The notes under the pieces: generated by a model
What the model saw: the letters and a program-made list of their open reading frames with translations, nothing else
Database searches by the model: none
What the model was told of the DNA's origin: nothing
NCBI GenBank assembly: GCA_965207025.1
Contig: OZ242258.1
Location: 3,286,001-3,350,000 of the forward strand
Direction of reading: 5' to 3'
Source: Bin87 sp034423595
GTDB taxonomy: Bacteria > Chloroflexota > Dehalococcoidia > Lucifugimonadales > UBA3495
DNA length: 64,000 nucleotides
Made by a program: the position numbers and the translations under genes
Part shown: positions 31,689 to 40,250 of the stretch, piece by piece
Layout of the letters: every line of letters starts with the position of its first letter
Numbering within the stretch: the first letter of the stretch is position 1

Positions 31689-32515
31689 CTTCTCGGGCCG
31701 GGCGGTGTGTATGTGGGCAACGGTTGTCCGGAGGCGGCGGCTATGAAGGCCATCATGGCGTTGACCGTTGCCTTGATGGACTCCAGAACCTCGTACTCGT
31801 CGGGCAGTGGTTCCTGGATACCCTCGTATGGCGCGTCGATGGCGTATTCATCCAGAAACGCGAAATCGGCATCACCCAATATGCGCTGGCCGTTGGGCAA
31901 GGTGCGGATGGCTGCCTGCAACGCGGCGAGTGAATGGGTGCGGCGCCAAGCGTTGCCGGCGCCGTCGTCGTACTCCAGATAAGCCAGGAACCCCTTGCAG
32001 GCGTTTTCCAGGCAGCGTTGGAACTGCTGACCGACTTCTTCATAGCCCAACCCTTGTTCCAGGAGAGCTTCCGCGGCCAGTATCTGGCGCTGGTAGTTGA
32101 TGAAGCGTTGCTCCACGTCGGGCCGGTTGTCGGGTTCGACTTCGGGGTAGCGGCCGCTGTGCGCGGCCGGTTCGCAGTTCATGTTGATCCCGTCTTTGAG
32201 GGCGTGGTAAGTCAGGTGCGTTCGCGCGCTGCGGAGGCGTTCAAAATCCGCGGGGCTGTAGCGGACCAGGTCGATTTTGACCGGGCGCCCGTAGATTTCC
32301 AGCGCCCGGTCCTGGCCGGCTTTGAGGGCGCGGCGATGACGCTCCTTCGTGGCCGGCTTGGAATCTGCGATGGTGAATATGTCGATGTCCGAGGCTTCAT
32401 CCCAATCGCCGCGGGCCCGGGAGCCGAACAGGAAAATGTCGTCCGGTGTGGCAATTTGCTCTACCGACCGGGCAACCAGGATGGCCTTGGCGTCGTAATT
32501 CGTGGCAGAGTTCAT
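31685..32515 (-). CDS. MNT-HEPN fusion protein, copy 3
   Basis: 276 residues. GSRARGDWDEASDID (31-45) meets the GS-x10-D-x-D rule exactly. The C-terminal half is helical with QQFQRCLENACKGFLAYLEY and RRTHSLAALQAAI, matching HEPN. It differs from copies 1 and 2 outside the GSRARGD motif, so it is not a recent duplicate. The ATG at 32515 is chosen; an in-frame TTG at 32533 has no better signal. It starts 41 nt after alaS and overlaps ruvX, giving an alaS-MNT/HEPN-ruvX operon. Confidence 0.82.
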   Translation of the reverse strand: MNSATNYDAKAILVARSVEQIATPDDIFLFGSRARGDWDEASDIDIFTIADSKPATKERHRRALKAGQDRALEIYGRPVKIDLVRYSPADFERLRSARTHLTYHALKDGINMNCEPAAHSGRYPEVEPDNRPDVEQRFINYQRQILAAEALLEQGLGYEEVGQQFQRCLENACKGFLAYLEYDDGAGNAWRRTHSLAALQAAIRTLPNGQRILGDADFAFLDEYAIDAPYEGIQEPLPDEYEVLESIKATVNAMMAFIAAASGQPLPTYTPPGPRR

Positions 32516-32556
32516 AGGGGATGTTGGTGTCAACCGTCTGCCGGCGAGTGTGTTTA

Positions 32557-35319
32557 TCAGTTTAGCCCATCACGCACCAGGCCGCTCACCGCGTCGAGGG
32601 CTGCGCCCAGGCGGTCGGGCTGGCGGCCGCCGGCCTGCGCGATTTCGGGACGTCCGCCGCCGCCGCCGCCCATGAGCTTGGCGGAGTCGCGGGCGATGTT
32701 GCCGGCGTGGAGGCCACGACTCACCAGGTCGGGGGTGACCATGGTTACGATCATGGGGGAGCCTTCGATCACCGCGCCCAGGGCCACCACCACGCTGTCC
32801 AGTTTCTGCTTGAGGTAGTCGCCCATCTCGCGCATGGACTCCACGTTGTTGGCGGAGGTCACGGATGCTACCAGTTTGACGCCGTCCACGTCGCGGACGC
32901 GGCCCAGCAGAGATTCGGCTTCGGCGCGCCGGCCGACGCGCTCGGTTTCGGCGAGGCGGCGACGCAAGGCGTCGGTGTCGGCCATGTAGGCGTCCAGCCG
33001 GGCCTCCAGCTCATGGACGGGAGCCTGCAATTTCTGGGAAATTGCCTGGAGGGTCGCCGACTGCTGGACGACCAGTTCCTCGGCAGCGCGTCCGGTTACG
33101 GCCTCTATGCGTCGCATACCGCCGCCGATGCTGGACTCGCCCAGAACGACCAGCGTCCCGACCTGGCCAGTGGCGTGGACGTGGGTTCCGCCGCAGACCT
33201 CGAAGCTGAAAGGATCGGCATGTTCGTGCCCGTCGGAATTGGAGTCAGAGCCGGAGCCGGCCATGCGGACGACGCGCACCACGTCGCCGTAGCGGTCGCC
33301 GAAGAAGGCCAGCGCGCCCTCGCGCACGGCGTCAGCGTAGGTGGTCTCGTGGGCGGTTACGGCCAGGTTCTCCCGGATCTTACGGTTGGCGAGGCTCTGC
33401 ACGGCCAGTTGCTCGTCGGGCGTCATCGCGCCGACGTGGTTGAAGTCGAAGCGCAGGCGTCCGGTGTCGCACAGGGAGCCGGCCTGCCGGACGTGGGGGC
33501 CGAGTATGGAGCGCAACGCGGCGTGGAGCAGGTGGGTGCCGCTGTGGTTGCGCGATGCGTCCAGCCTGCGTTCGGCCTCAACCTGGGCGGTTATGGCATC
33601 GCCCAGCGCGATGTCGCCCTCGGCCACCTTGCCGCGATGGACGATGAGGCCGGCCACGGGGCTTTGGGTATCTTCTACCTGCACGTGCCCGTTGGGTCCC
33701 GCGATTATGCCGCGGTCGCCGACCTGTCCGCCGCCCTCGGCGTAGAAGCAGGTTTCGGCGAGGACGATTTCGACCTGCTGGTCCTGGGTGGCCTGACCCA
33801 CGGCTTCGCCGTCGCGCAGGATGCCGAGGATGCGGGACTCGATGGACGTTTGATAGTAGCCGTCGAAAGCGGTGTTGCCGGCGCCCAGATTCTCGTAGGC
33901 GGTGACGATTTCCATGCTGCCGGTTACCTGATGGCCGGCGCGGTCGCGCTCGCGTTTGGCCTCCATCTCGGCGTTGAAGCCGTCCATGTCCACGGACAGG
34001 CCGTACTCCCGCCGGCCGATTTCGTCCACCAGCTCGGGCGGGAACCCGTAGGTGTCGTAGAGGACGAAAGCATCGTTGCCGGAAATGAGTTGCATGTCTT
34101 CCAGCGGAGTTGTGGTCAATATATTCCGCAGAATGTTATTGCCACGCTCGAAAGTTTCCGCAAACCGTTCCTCTTCGATTCCTACAACGCGGCGGATGAA
34201 GTCGCGGTTTTCGGAAAGCGCGGGATAGGCGGCGGCGAAACGGTCGATGACGGCGGAGGCCACCTCGGTCATAAAGGGGCGATCGAGGCCGAGTTGCCTG
34301 CCATAGCGGATGGCGCGGCGGATGATGCGGCGCAGCACGTAGCCCCGCTCGCTGTTGGAGGGCACCACGCCGTCGCTGATCAGGACCGACGCGGCGCGGG
34401 CGTGTTCGGCGACCACGCGGAGGGCGTAGTCGGTATCGGCCTCAACTCCGTACTCGCGGCCGGTGAGGCGGCACACGGCGTCGATGATGGGCCGGAACAG
34501 GTCGGTCTCATAGACGTTGGGCTTGTTCTGCAAGACTGCGGCGGCGCGCTCCAGGCCCATGCCGGTATCGACGCTGGGGGCGGGCAGCGGGGTGCGCACG
34601 CCTTCAAGGTCCTGGTAGAACTGCATGAACACCAGGTTCCACAGCTCGACGAAACGCTCGCAGTCGCAGTTGGGGTGGCATCCGCCCGGGTCGGCAGGTA
34701 TGCCCTCGTCGGCCTCGCGGCGCAGCAGGATGGTCAGTTCGTCGGGGGTCATCATCTCGTCGGTTTCGCGATGCTGGCCGATGCCCTTCTCCACGCCGCC
34801 GTCGTAGTGCAGCTCGGAGCAGGGGCCGGTGGGTCCTTCCAGGCCGGCCGGGCCCCACCAGTTGTCGCTGTTGCCGTAGCGGTAGATGCGCTCGGGGGGG
34901 ATGCCGATTTCGTCGTGCCAGATGTCGTAGGCTTCGTCGTCGTCCAGGTGGACGGTGACGTACATGCGCTCCGGCTCCAGGCCGAACAGTCCGGTGCAGA
35001 GGTCCCAGGCGAAGGCGACGGCGTCCTGCTTGAAGTAGTCGCCGATGCTGAAGTTGCCCAGCATCTCGAAGAAAGTGAGGTGCTTGTGGTCGCCCACCTC
35101 GTCGATGTCGGTGGTGCGGAAAGACTTCTGGCAGCTGGTGAGGCGGCGACGCGGCGGGGTCTGCTCGCCCATGAAGAAGGGCTTGAAGGGCACCATGCCG
35201 GCCGAGGTGAAGAGCAGGGTAGGATCGCCGGCGGGAATCAAAGAAGCGGAAGGCATGTGCAGATGCTCCCGCTCCTCGAAAAATCGGATGAAAGAACTAC
35301 GAATGCTGTCGCCGTCCAT
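32557..35319 (-). CDS. alaS: Alanyl-tRNA synthetase
   Basis: 920 residues. Class II motifs: motif 1 region LLFTSAGMVPFKPFFMG, motif 2 TFFEMLGNFSIGDYF, motif 3 GMGLERAAAVLQNK. The editing domain has the zinc ligands NHSGTHLLHAAL and CGGTHVHATGQV, and the C-Ala domain ends with the glycine-rich LMGGGGGGRPEIAQAGG. The ATG at 35319 (MDGDSIRSSFIRFFEE) is where AlaRS proteins begin; the open frame extends 29 codons further but without family similarity. GGGAG lies 10 nt upstream. First gene of the operon with MNT-HEPN and ruvX. Confidence 0.97.
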   Translation of the reverse strand: MDGDSIRSSFIRFFEEREHLHMPSASLIPAGDPTLLFTSAGMVPFKPFFMGEQTPPRRRLTSCQKSFRTTDIDEVGDHKHLTFFEMLGNFSIGDYFKQDAVAFAWDLCTGLFGLEPERMYVTVHLDDDEAYDIWHDEIGIPPERIYRYGNSDNWWGPAGLEGPTGPCSELHYDGGVEKGIGQHRETDEMMTPDELTILLRREADEGIPADPGGCHPNCDCERFVELWNLVFMQFYQDLEGVRTPLPAPSVDTGMGLERAAAVLQNKPNVYETDLFRPIIDAVCRLTGREYGVEADTDYALRVVAEHARAASVLISDGVVPSNSERGYVLRRIIRRAIRYGRQLGLDRPFMTEVASAVIDRFAAAYPALSENRDFIRRVVGIEEERFAETFERGNNILRNILTTTPLEDMQLISGNDAFVLYDTYGFPPELVDEIGRREYGLSVDMDGFNAEMEAKRERDRAGHQVTGSMEIVTAYENLGAGNTAFDGYYQTSIESRILGILRDGEAVGQATQDQQVEIVLAETCFYAEGGGQVGDRGIIAGPNGHVQVEDTQSPVAGLIVHRGKVAEGDIALGDAITAQVEAERRLDASRNHSGTHLLHAALRSILGPHVRQAGSLCDTGRLRFDFNHVGAMTPDEQLAVQSLANRKIRENLAVTAHETTYADAVREGALAFFGDRYGDVVRVVRMAGSGSDSNSDGHEHADPFSFEVCGGTHVHATGQVGTLVVLGESSIGGGMRRIEAVTGRAAEELVVQQSATLQAISQKLQAPVHELEARLDAYMADTDALRRRLAETERVGRRAEAESLLGRVRDVDGVKLVASVTSANNVESMREMGDYLKQKLDSVVVALGAVIEGSPMIVTMVTPDLVSRGLHAGNIARDSAKLMGGGGGGRPEIAQAGGRQPDRLGAALDAVSGLVRDGLN

Positions 35320-35402
35320 GGGCTTACGACTCCCGTACACAGGGTTACGAAACAGGGCCATCGGGCCGTGAGGATGATTGTAGGATAGCGGCGCGCTGAG
35401 CG

Positions 35403-35957
35403 TCAACGACTGACGTCGGCATCCCCACAGAAGAAGTCAATCAAGCGGGCGAAGTTGGGGCAGGCGGCATAGACGGCGGTGGGGTTGAGTTGATTCAGGA
35501 TGGCAGGGGCATGGGCCGTCTTATCATAACCACGTTTGGGCGTGTCCCTGGTTGCATCGCGCAATCGACGTATGACGTCGTTCTTGAGAACTGCCTCTGG
35601 CTGGGGGTTGTTGCGCAGGATTCGGGAGTTGAATCTCGGCCCATAATACTTTTGCAGGGCCTCAAGGTCTGCCAAAAACCATGCTTCCATCAGTTGGACC
35701 ATGAAAAATGTGCGTTCCGAAACGGCTGGCAGACGGGTGCGGTAAACCACGGTCTGTCGTAACTGTTGCAGGTCGTCGCCCTCTGAATCGATCAAAAGCA
35801 GAGAGTCTGGTGATGACGCTCTGCCAAAACGCGCGATTGCTCTATCCCTGCTGCGGCAAGCGTCCACGTCGATGTCAACGTTGCTGCCCACGGCTCTGCG
35901 GAGAAAGTTTCGCATAGGACGTCGTAGGTGGGTCCCGCCTTCGAGGTACACATCCAT
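35403..35957 (-). CDS. DUF4276 protein, predicted TOPRIM-like nuclease
   Basis: 184 residues. VYLEGGTHLRRPMRNFL begins with the E-G turn and LLLIDSEGDDL carries the D-x-E/D acids, as in TOPRIM-type folds; CRSRDRAIARF and MVQLMEAWFLADLEAL are typical of DUF4276. Proteins of this group are often encoded after an AAA ATPase, as here (7-nt gap), resembling OLD, RloAB and other ATPase-nuclease defence modules. No ribosome-binding site is seen, so translation probably depends on the ATPase gene. The ends of the gene meet alaS region sequence at 35402. Confidence 0.78.
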   Translation of the reverse strand: MDVYLEGGTHLRRPMRNFLRRAVGSNVDIDVDACRSRDRAIARFGRASSPDSLLLIDSEGDDLQQLRQTVVYRTRLPAVSERTFFMVQLMEAWFLADLEALQKYYGPRFNSRILRNNPQPEAVLKNDVIRRLRDATRDTPKRGYDKTAHAPAILNQLNPTAVYAACPNFARLIDFFCGDADVSR

Positions 35958-35964
35958 GTAGCGT

Positions 35965-37158
35965 TCAGTGAACCCCGCCCATGGCGCCGGTCATCCAGAC
36001 TTCGCCCAGCGGTTGATCTTCCAACCAGTCTTCCAGATCTTTGCGGGTGAATCTCTTGAACTGGGTTCCGTCTGCAGGGTGCCGATCTCGCTCGCACACT
36101 ACTACCTCTTCCGGTTTGGCAGACAGCCGATCAATTAACCACGGCGAATGGGTGGTCACGATCAATTGAGTACGTTCTGAAGCTTGTCTCAGCAACTCAA
36201 CAACCAGATCCTGCGAGTCCGGGTGCATGGCGATCTCTGGTTCCTCGATACAGATCAGCGGTGGCGGCTCCGGGTGGCACAGGATGGCCAGCAGCGCGAT
36301 GAACCGGATGGTCCCATCGGAGAGGCGGGAGGCCGGCAACGCGCCGGACATGCCGACCTCGTTGACGATCAACTCGATGGTGTTGCCGAAGATGCGTGGG
36401 TGCAGGCTCTCGTAGGACTCGTAGAACCGCTTGAGGTAATCGTTCAACGACGGCTCCAGCCGGCGGCTGAGCAAATCGTTCACCACCAAGGCAAGGTTGC
36501 TGAAATCCTCTTCCAGGAAGTTCGGGTCGCCGTCGGTGCGCTGGGGGTGTCGAACGGAGCTGTTACGGCCAACGTGCCAACTGCGATAAATCCTTACCGC
36601 GGAGAGCATACGGGCGGTCTCAGTGAGCGCGGGGTATTCCGTCGGGTTGCGTATCTCGCTCAACACCGACTTGCCGCGAGGAATATCGGCCTGTACCTGC
36701 TGGTCGCCATAGTCAGCCAACATGCCGTCTGGTCGTGTTGGCCAGAGCCGGGCGCTCTCGTTTGATGCTTGGAAAAAGGGCTTGGCAAGGACTTTTTTAT
36801 CCTGTTCCAGTTCAACGAGGTCAAGCCGCTCGGTCAAGGAATGAACGCGATCATCCTGCAAACTGATACCCAATTTGTAGATGCGAGGCGGCGTAGGTCC
36901 AAATTCAGATTCTATCCTGGCGATTTGGAAAGGAGTTTCCGACCTCCCTGGCCCTTTCCAGGCCCAATCCCCCGTCGGCCCGTTGCGTCGCAGAAACGCC
37001 GGTAAATCCCCCGGCACCGCCTGCAACAATCCGATAACGTCAATCAGGTTGGACTTTCCGGAACCGTTGGGGCCGATCAGCACGTTCAAAGGCTGGAGGT
37101 CCAGCTTGGTGTCCTTGAACGACAGGATATTTTTGAGGTGCAGCGATTTGATGAACAT
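35965..37158 (-). CDS. RecF/OLD-type AAA ATPase (AAA_21), partner of DUF4276 protein
   Basis: 397 residues. Walker A GPNGSGKSNL (29-38), an ABC-like signature ASRLSDGTIRFIALL (around 285), Walker B LICIEEPEIAMHP and a D-loop/His switch TQLIVTTHSPWLIDRL. Domain order is that of SMC-like ATPases with a short insert instead of a long coiled coil. In known two-gene systems such ATPases sense infection and license the nuclease. GGAGG precedes the ATG at 37158. Substrate and trigger unknown. Confidence 0.88.
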   Translation of the reverse strand: MFIKSLHLKNILSFKDTKLDLQPLNVLIGPNGSGKSNLIDVIGLLQAVPGDLPAFLRRNGPTGDWAWKGPGRSETPFQIARIESEFGPTPPRIYKLGISLQDDRVHSLTERLDLVELEQDKKVLAKPFFQASNESARLWPTRPDGMLADYGDQQVQADIPRGKSVLSEIRNPTEYPALTETARMLSAVRIYRSWHVGRNSSVRHPQRTDGDPNFLEEDFSNLALVVNDLLSRRLEPSLNDYLKRFYESYESLHPRIFGNTIELIVNEVGMSGALPASRLSDGTIRFIALLAILCHPEPPPLICIEEPEIAMHPDSQDLVVELLRQASERTQLIVTTHSPWLIDRLSAKPEEVVVCERDRHPADGTQFKRFTRKDLEDWLEDQPLGEVWMTGAMGGVH

Positions 37159-37193
37159 AGCGGCCTCCGTTGCGAAGGCGCGGCGGTTGCGGG

Positions 37194-37568
37194 TCAGTAC
37201 TCAAAACCCGTCTCCGCGGCCCAGGCCTGCACGCCCCTCCGGAACGCCAGTGCGCCCATGGGGGCGATTACAGCCTGCATGGCTTCCAGGATTTCGCGGG
37301 GGGTTGCGCCTTCGTTCAGGGCGACGCGCATGTGGGCCTGGATCTGCTCCTGATCGGCGCGCAGGGCAACCTCTACGACGATTTGCAGCAGCTCCTTGGT
37401 CTTGCGGTCCAGGAGGCGCTGGCCGGTGTAGGTGGCCTCGATGAACTCGCCGTATTTCTGCGTCCATTCGGGGTCGGCCAGGGCGTTGATGCGGTGCATC
37501 TCCAGGGTGTAGCCGCGGGTCTGGGCGGCCTCGTCGATCAGGCGTTGGGCGTCTTGGTTGGTGGACAT
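37194..37568 (-). CDS. Carboxymuconolactone decarboxylase-like protein
   Basis: 124 residues, all helical, of the CMD/AhpD fold: DRKTKELLQIVVEVALRADQEQIQAHMRVALNEGATPREILEAMQ. The peroxidase C-x-x-C of AhpD is absent, and the E-x-x-C-x-x-H catalytic pattern is not intact (no Cys), so it is unlikely to be an alkylhydroperoxidase. GAGGAG precedes the ATG. A class A palindrome lies 27 nt upstream. Confidence 0.88.
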   Translation of the reverse strand: MSTNQDAQRLIDEAAQTRGYTLEMHRINALADPEWTQKYGEFIEATYTGQRLLDRKTKELLQIVVEVALRADQEQIQAHMRVALNEGATPREILEAMQAVIAPMGALAFRRGVQAWAAETGFEY

Positions 37569-37594
37569 GTTGTTAATCTCCTCGGTTTGTGGTG

Positions 37595-37623
37595 GTAGGG
37601 GCGGGTTTCAAACCCGCCCCTAC
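37595..37623. repeat. REP palindrome, class A
   Basis: Perfect arms, between the SIS-domain gene stop and the CMD gene start on the minus strand. Confidence 0.92.
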
Positions 37624-37662
37624 GCGCGGGATATACGGTCGTGAATATAAGGGAACGGTGCA

Positions 37663-38736
37663 TCACAAATCGTAGTGGACGCGGGCGGCGGCTTGGCCGG
37701 GAACGTCCTGCTGGAACAGGTCGGGATGCGTGCCCCGCGCCAGTGCCAGGTGGTAAGTGAACAGTTGCAGCGGCACGACGCTGTTGATTGGCGTCAGATA
37801 CGCTGGCGTTTCGGGCAACGGGAATATGCGCGTGCCGGCCTCCGCCAGACCACTATCGGGGCGGTTGCTCAGCGCCCACACCGGAGCGCCCAGCGCGGAG
37901 GCGGCATTGGTCAGATCCAGGGCGCGGCCCCGGTCATCGCCCGGCGTGGCGATGACGGTCAGCAGGCAGTCGGGGTCCAGCGAGCAGAATGGGCCGTGCA
38001 GCAGTTGCTCGATCTGAAAGCCCTCGCAGTCGGCGCGGCTGGTCTCCTTGATCTTCAGCGCGACCTCGTAGGCGTTGGCGGTGTTGGCGCCCCAGGCGGC
38101 GGAGATGAACCGGCGCTTGTCCTGATGGTCGGCGACCACGGCTTTCACGTCGTCCTCGGCGGCGAGTATCTGCGCGACCTGTTGGGGCAGGTCAGCCAGT
38201 CCGTTGTCGGCATCGTTCAGGCTGCCGGCCATGGCCAGGTTCAGCATGGCCAGCGCGGTGAGGGCGGTGGTGTAGCTGACGGTGAAGGCGGCGGAGGTTT
38301 CCTGCTCCACGGTGCGGATTCCGGCGTCGGCAACCTGGATGCGCGGGCCCGGGTCGGTGGACGTGATGGCGACGGTGTAGGCTCCGGCCGCAACCGCCAC
38401 GTCCAGCGCGTCGTAAGAAGAGCGCTTGGTACCCCGATGGCTGATGACGATGACTCCGTCATCGGCGGTGACTGATGGGGTTGCCGTGCAGAACTCGAAG
38501 GAGTTGTGGGCGAAAGCCTCCGGGCCGTCGGTCAGGATGGACGCGCCAACCAGCGCGGCGTGCCACGACGTGCCGATGCCGACGACGTGAATGCGGCGTT
38601 TGGTGGCGAGTGTCCGGCCGACCTCGGCGCACTGCTCACGCTGCGAGTCAATTACCGAGGCGATGGCCTCGGGCTGGGACACGATGGCGTCGTACATCCG
38701 GTAGGGATGGGTCGTGCGGGGGGTAGGGGTGGTCAT
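37663..38736 (-). CDS. Double SIS-domain protein (GlmS/AgaS-like isomerase or deaminase)
   Basis: 357 residues with two sugar-isomerase domains: HVVGIGTSWHAALVGASIL and VIVISHRGTKRSS in the first, RRFISAAWGANTANAYEVALKIKET in the second (seen as WGANTANAYEVALKIKE), followed by GFQIEQLLHGPF. This resembles the isomerase half of glucosamine-6-phosphate synthase without its glutaminase domain, so a keto-aldose isomerase or deaminase acting on a phosphosugar is likely. Ribosome-binding signal is weak (GAGAG). Confidence 0.88.
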   Translation of the reverse strand: MTTPTPRTTHPYRMYDAIVSQPEAIASVIDSQREQCAEVGRTLATKRRIHVVGIGTSWHAALVGASILTDGPEAFAHNSFEFCTATPSVTADDGVIVISHRGTKRSSYDALDVAVAAGAYTVAITSTDPGPRIQVADAGIRTVEQETSAAFTVSYTTALTALAMLNLAMAGSLNDADNGLADLPQQVAQILAAEDDVKAVVADHQDKRRFISAAWGANTANAYEVALKIKETSRADCEGFQIEQLLHGPFCSLDPDCLLTVIATPGDDRGRALDLTNAASALGAPVWALSNRPDSGLAEAGTRIFPLPETPAYLTPINSVVPLQLFTYHLALARGTHPDLFQQDVPGQAAARVHYDL

Positions 38737-38831
38737 GGGGTGTTTGCTCTCGCGGGTGATGGTGAGGGTCTCACAAGACTGGAAACAGGCTCATGCTATC
38801 ATAACCCCATTGACCAGCATGGGGGCGCATC

Positions 38832-39113
38832 ATGGCGAGCATAACGGTGACGGGCTTGACCGACGAATTCGTACAGCGACTTGAACGAAAAGCGGTCGCG
38901 AATGACCGCTCGCTGGAAGAAGAAGCGCGTTATATTCTGGCGCGGGAGGTAGAAGACGACACAGGTGTAGATATGATGGAAGCCAAGCGAGAAGCTTTCT
39001 TGAGGCGTGCGAGAGACCTGCGAAAACTGACCGCCGAGCGACCCCAAACGCCTGCGGAAGTTCTAATTCGGGCAGACCGTGATAGCGACCACGGGAGACT
39101 ATGGTGCGATTAG
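38832..39113 (+). CDS. FitA/Phd-like antitoxin (ribbon-helix-helix)
   Basis: 93 residues. SITVTGLTDEFVQRLERKAVANDRSLEEEARYIL is the RHH of FitA/StbC-type antitoxins. TATCAT at 38797-38802 with an upstream TG (extended -10) may be its promoter. GGGGGCG lies 7 nt before the ATG. The stop overlaps the toxin start by 13 nt. Its toxin is frameshifted, so the antitoxin may now be an orphan. Confidence 0.82.
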   Translation: MASITVTGLTDEFVQRLERKAVANDRSLEEEARYILAREVEDDTGVDMMEAKREAFLRRARDLRKLTAERPQTPAEVLIRADRDSDHGRLWCD

Positions 39114-39533
39114 TGCCAGACGCCAGTGTGGCGGTCAAATGGATAGTCGCGGAGGAAGACTCCCTGGAGGCGGAGACCTTACTGGTGGGCAATGAGCTCC
39201 ATGCCCCGCGATTAATGGTGTCGGAAATCGCCAACGCACTATGGAGCAAAGTGCGTCGGGGCCAAATCCTTACTAAGCCAAACCGACAGACTGATCGCTT
39301 CAGCAACGGAACAGCCAGTACAATGGACCGATGACGGAATTCTGGTTGTCGATGCTTTGAGATTCGCTGTCGAGGTGAATCATCCCGTTTACGACTGTAT
39401 GTACTTGGCGCTGGCCTATCGGATAGATGGTACCGTTATAACTGCGGATAGGAGGTTTTACGACGCATTGGTCGGAACCGAGCACGCCAGCCGCGTTATC
39501 CTGCTGGCGGATTTCGCGCCAGCACAGGGATGA
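39101..39533 (+). pseudogene. VapC/FitB-like PIN toxin, frameshifted
   Basis: Frame 1 gives LVPDASVAVKWIVAEEDSLEAE through IANALWSKVRRGQIL (seen as PDASVAVKWIVAEE and SEIANALWSKVRRG), then leaves the family pattern near 39270-39285. The next frame continues it: SQTDRLIASATEQPVQW, DALRFAVEVNHPVYDCMYLALA, TVITADRRFYDAL, ending at a TGA at 39531. Both halves together give the expected 140 or so residues with all four PIN acids. A one-base shift explains the break; a sequencing error remains possible. Confidence 0.75.
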
Positions 39534-39543
39534 GGTTTTCAAC

Positions 39544-40140
39544 ATGACTACGCAGATAGCAGCGCCGCCCCCAGAGGTGGCTCAAACTCGCCAGCGCCGT
39601 CGGTTCAGCGTTGGCGAATACTACGCTATGGCTGAGGCCGGCATTCTGACCGAGAACGATAGAGTGGAGTTATTGGACGGGGAGATAGTCGTAATGGCGC
39701 CTATTGGCAACCGTCATCAATCCAGCGTTGATGGGCATGTCGAAATGTTCACGTTGCGCTTGCAGGGCAGGGCCAATGTGCGAGTCCAGGGGCCGGTACG
39801 GCTGGACGACGACAACGAGCCGGAACCGGACGTAGCGCTGCTGCGAAGGCGAGACGATTACTATGCAACGGGGCACCCCGGCCCGGATGACGTGCTGCTG
39901 CTGATTGAGGTGGCGGATTCCACCCTTGAATTTGACCGTAACGTGAAGTTGCGCCTGTACGCGCAGGCGGGCATCCCTGAGGTGTGGATTTCTAACCTCA
40001 GTAACCGGCGTGTTGAATCCTATACCGATCCAACCGAAGATGGATACGCCACCGTGCGCTATTTTGAGGCCGGCAATAGCGTCGCTCCCTTGCACTTCCC
40101 CGACATCGCTCTGGAGGTTGACCGGATCATTCCGGCGTGA
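39544..40140 (+). CDS. Uma2-family (DUF820) endonuclease-like protein, copy 3
   Basis: 198 residues. RRRFSVGEYYAMAEAGILTENDRVELLDGEIVVMAPIGNRH (seen as SVGEYYAMAEAGIL and VELLDGEIVVMAPIG), PEPDVALLRRRDDYY, LLLIEVADSTLEFDRNVKLRLYA and GIPEVWISNL give the classic Uma2 pattern with D, E-x-x and K positions. It is the common form of the family, distant from the tandem copies at 27 kb. It starts 10 nt after the broken toxin gene. Function in vivo unknown. Confidence 0.9.
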   Translation: MTTQIAAPPPEVAQTRQRRRFSVGEYYAMAEAGILTENDRVELLDGEIVVMAPIGNRHQSSVDGHVEMFTLRLQGRANVRVQGPVRLDDDNEPEPDVALLRRRDDYYATGHPGPDDVLLLIEVADSTLEFDRNVKLRLYAQAGIPEVWISNLSNRRVESYTDPTEDGYATVRYFEAGNSVAPLHFPDIALEVDRIIPA

Positions 40141-40250
40141 GGGAGCGCGCTGCCCCTGTGTTATGATTCCGGCGTCGGCGGTCGGTCGGTTTACCCGATG
40201 CTGCCGGCGCCATCTTATTGAACACGAGCACTGAACACAGGAGGCCTGAT

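Noticed and set aside
32707..35388. 893-residue open frame opposite alaS
   Set aside because: It is the antisense shadow of a GC-rich alaS gene; composition is dominated by Gly, Val, His and Ala with no domain, and alaS on the other strand is certain.
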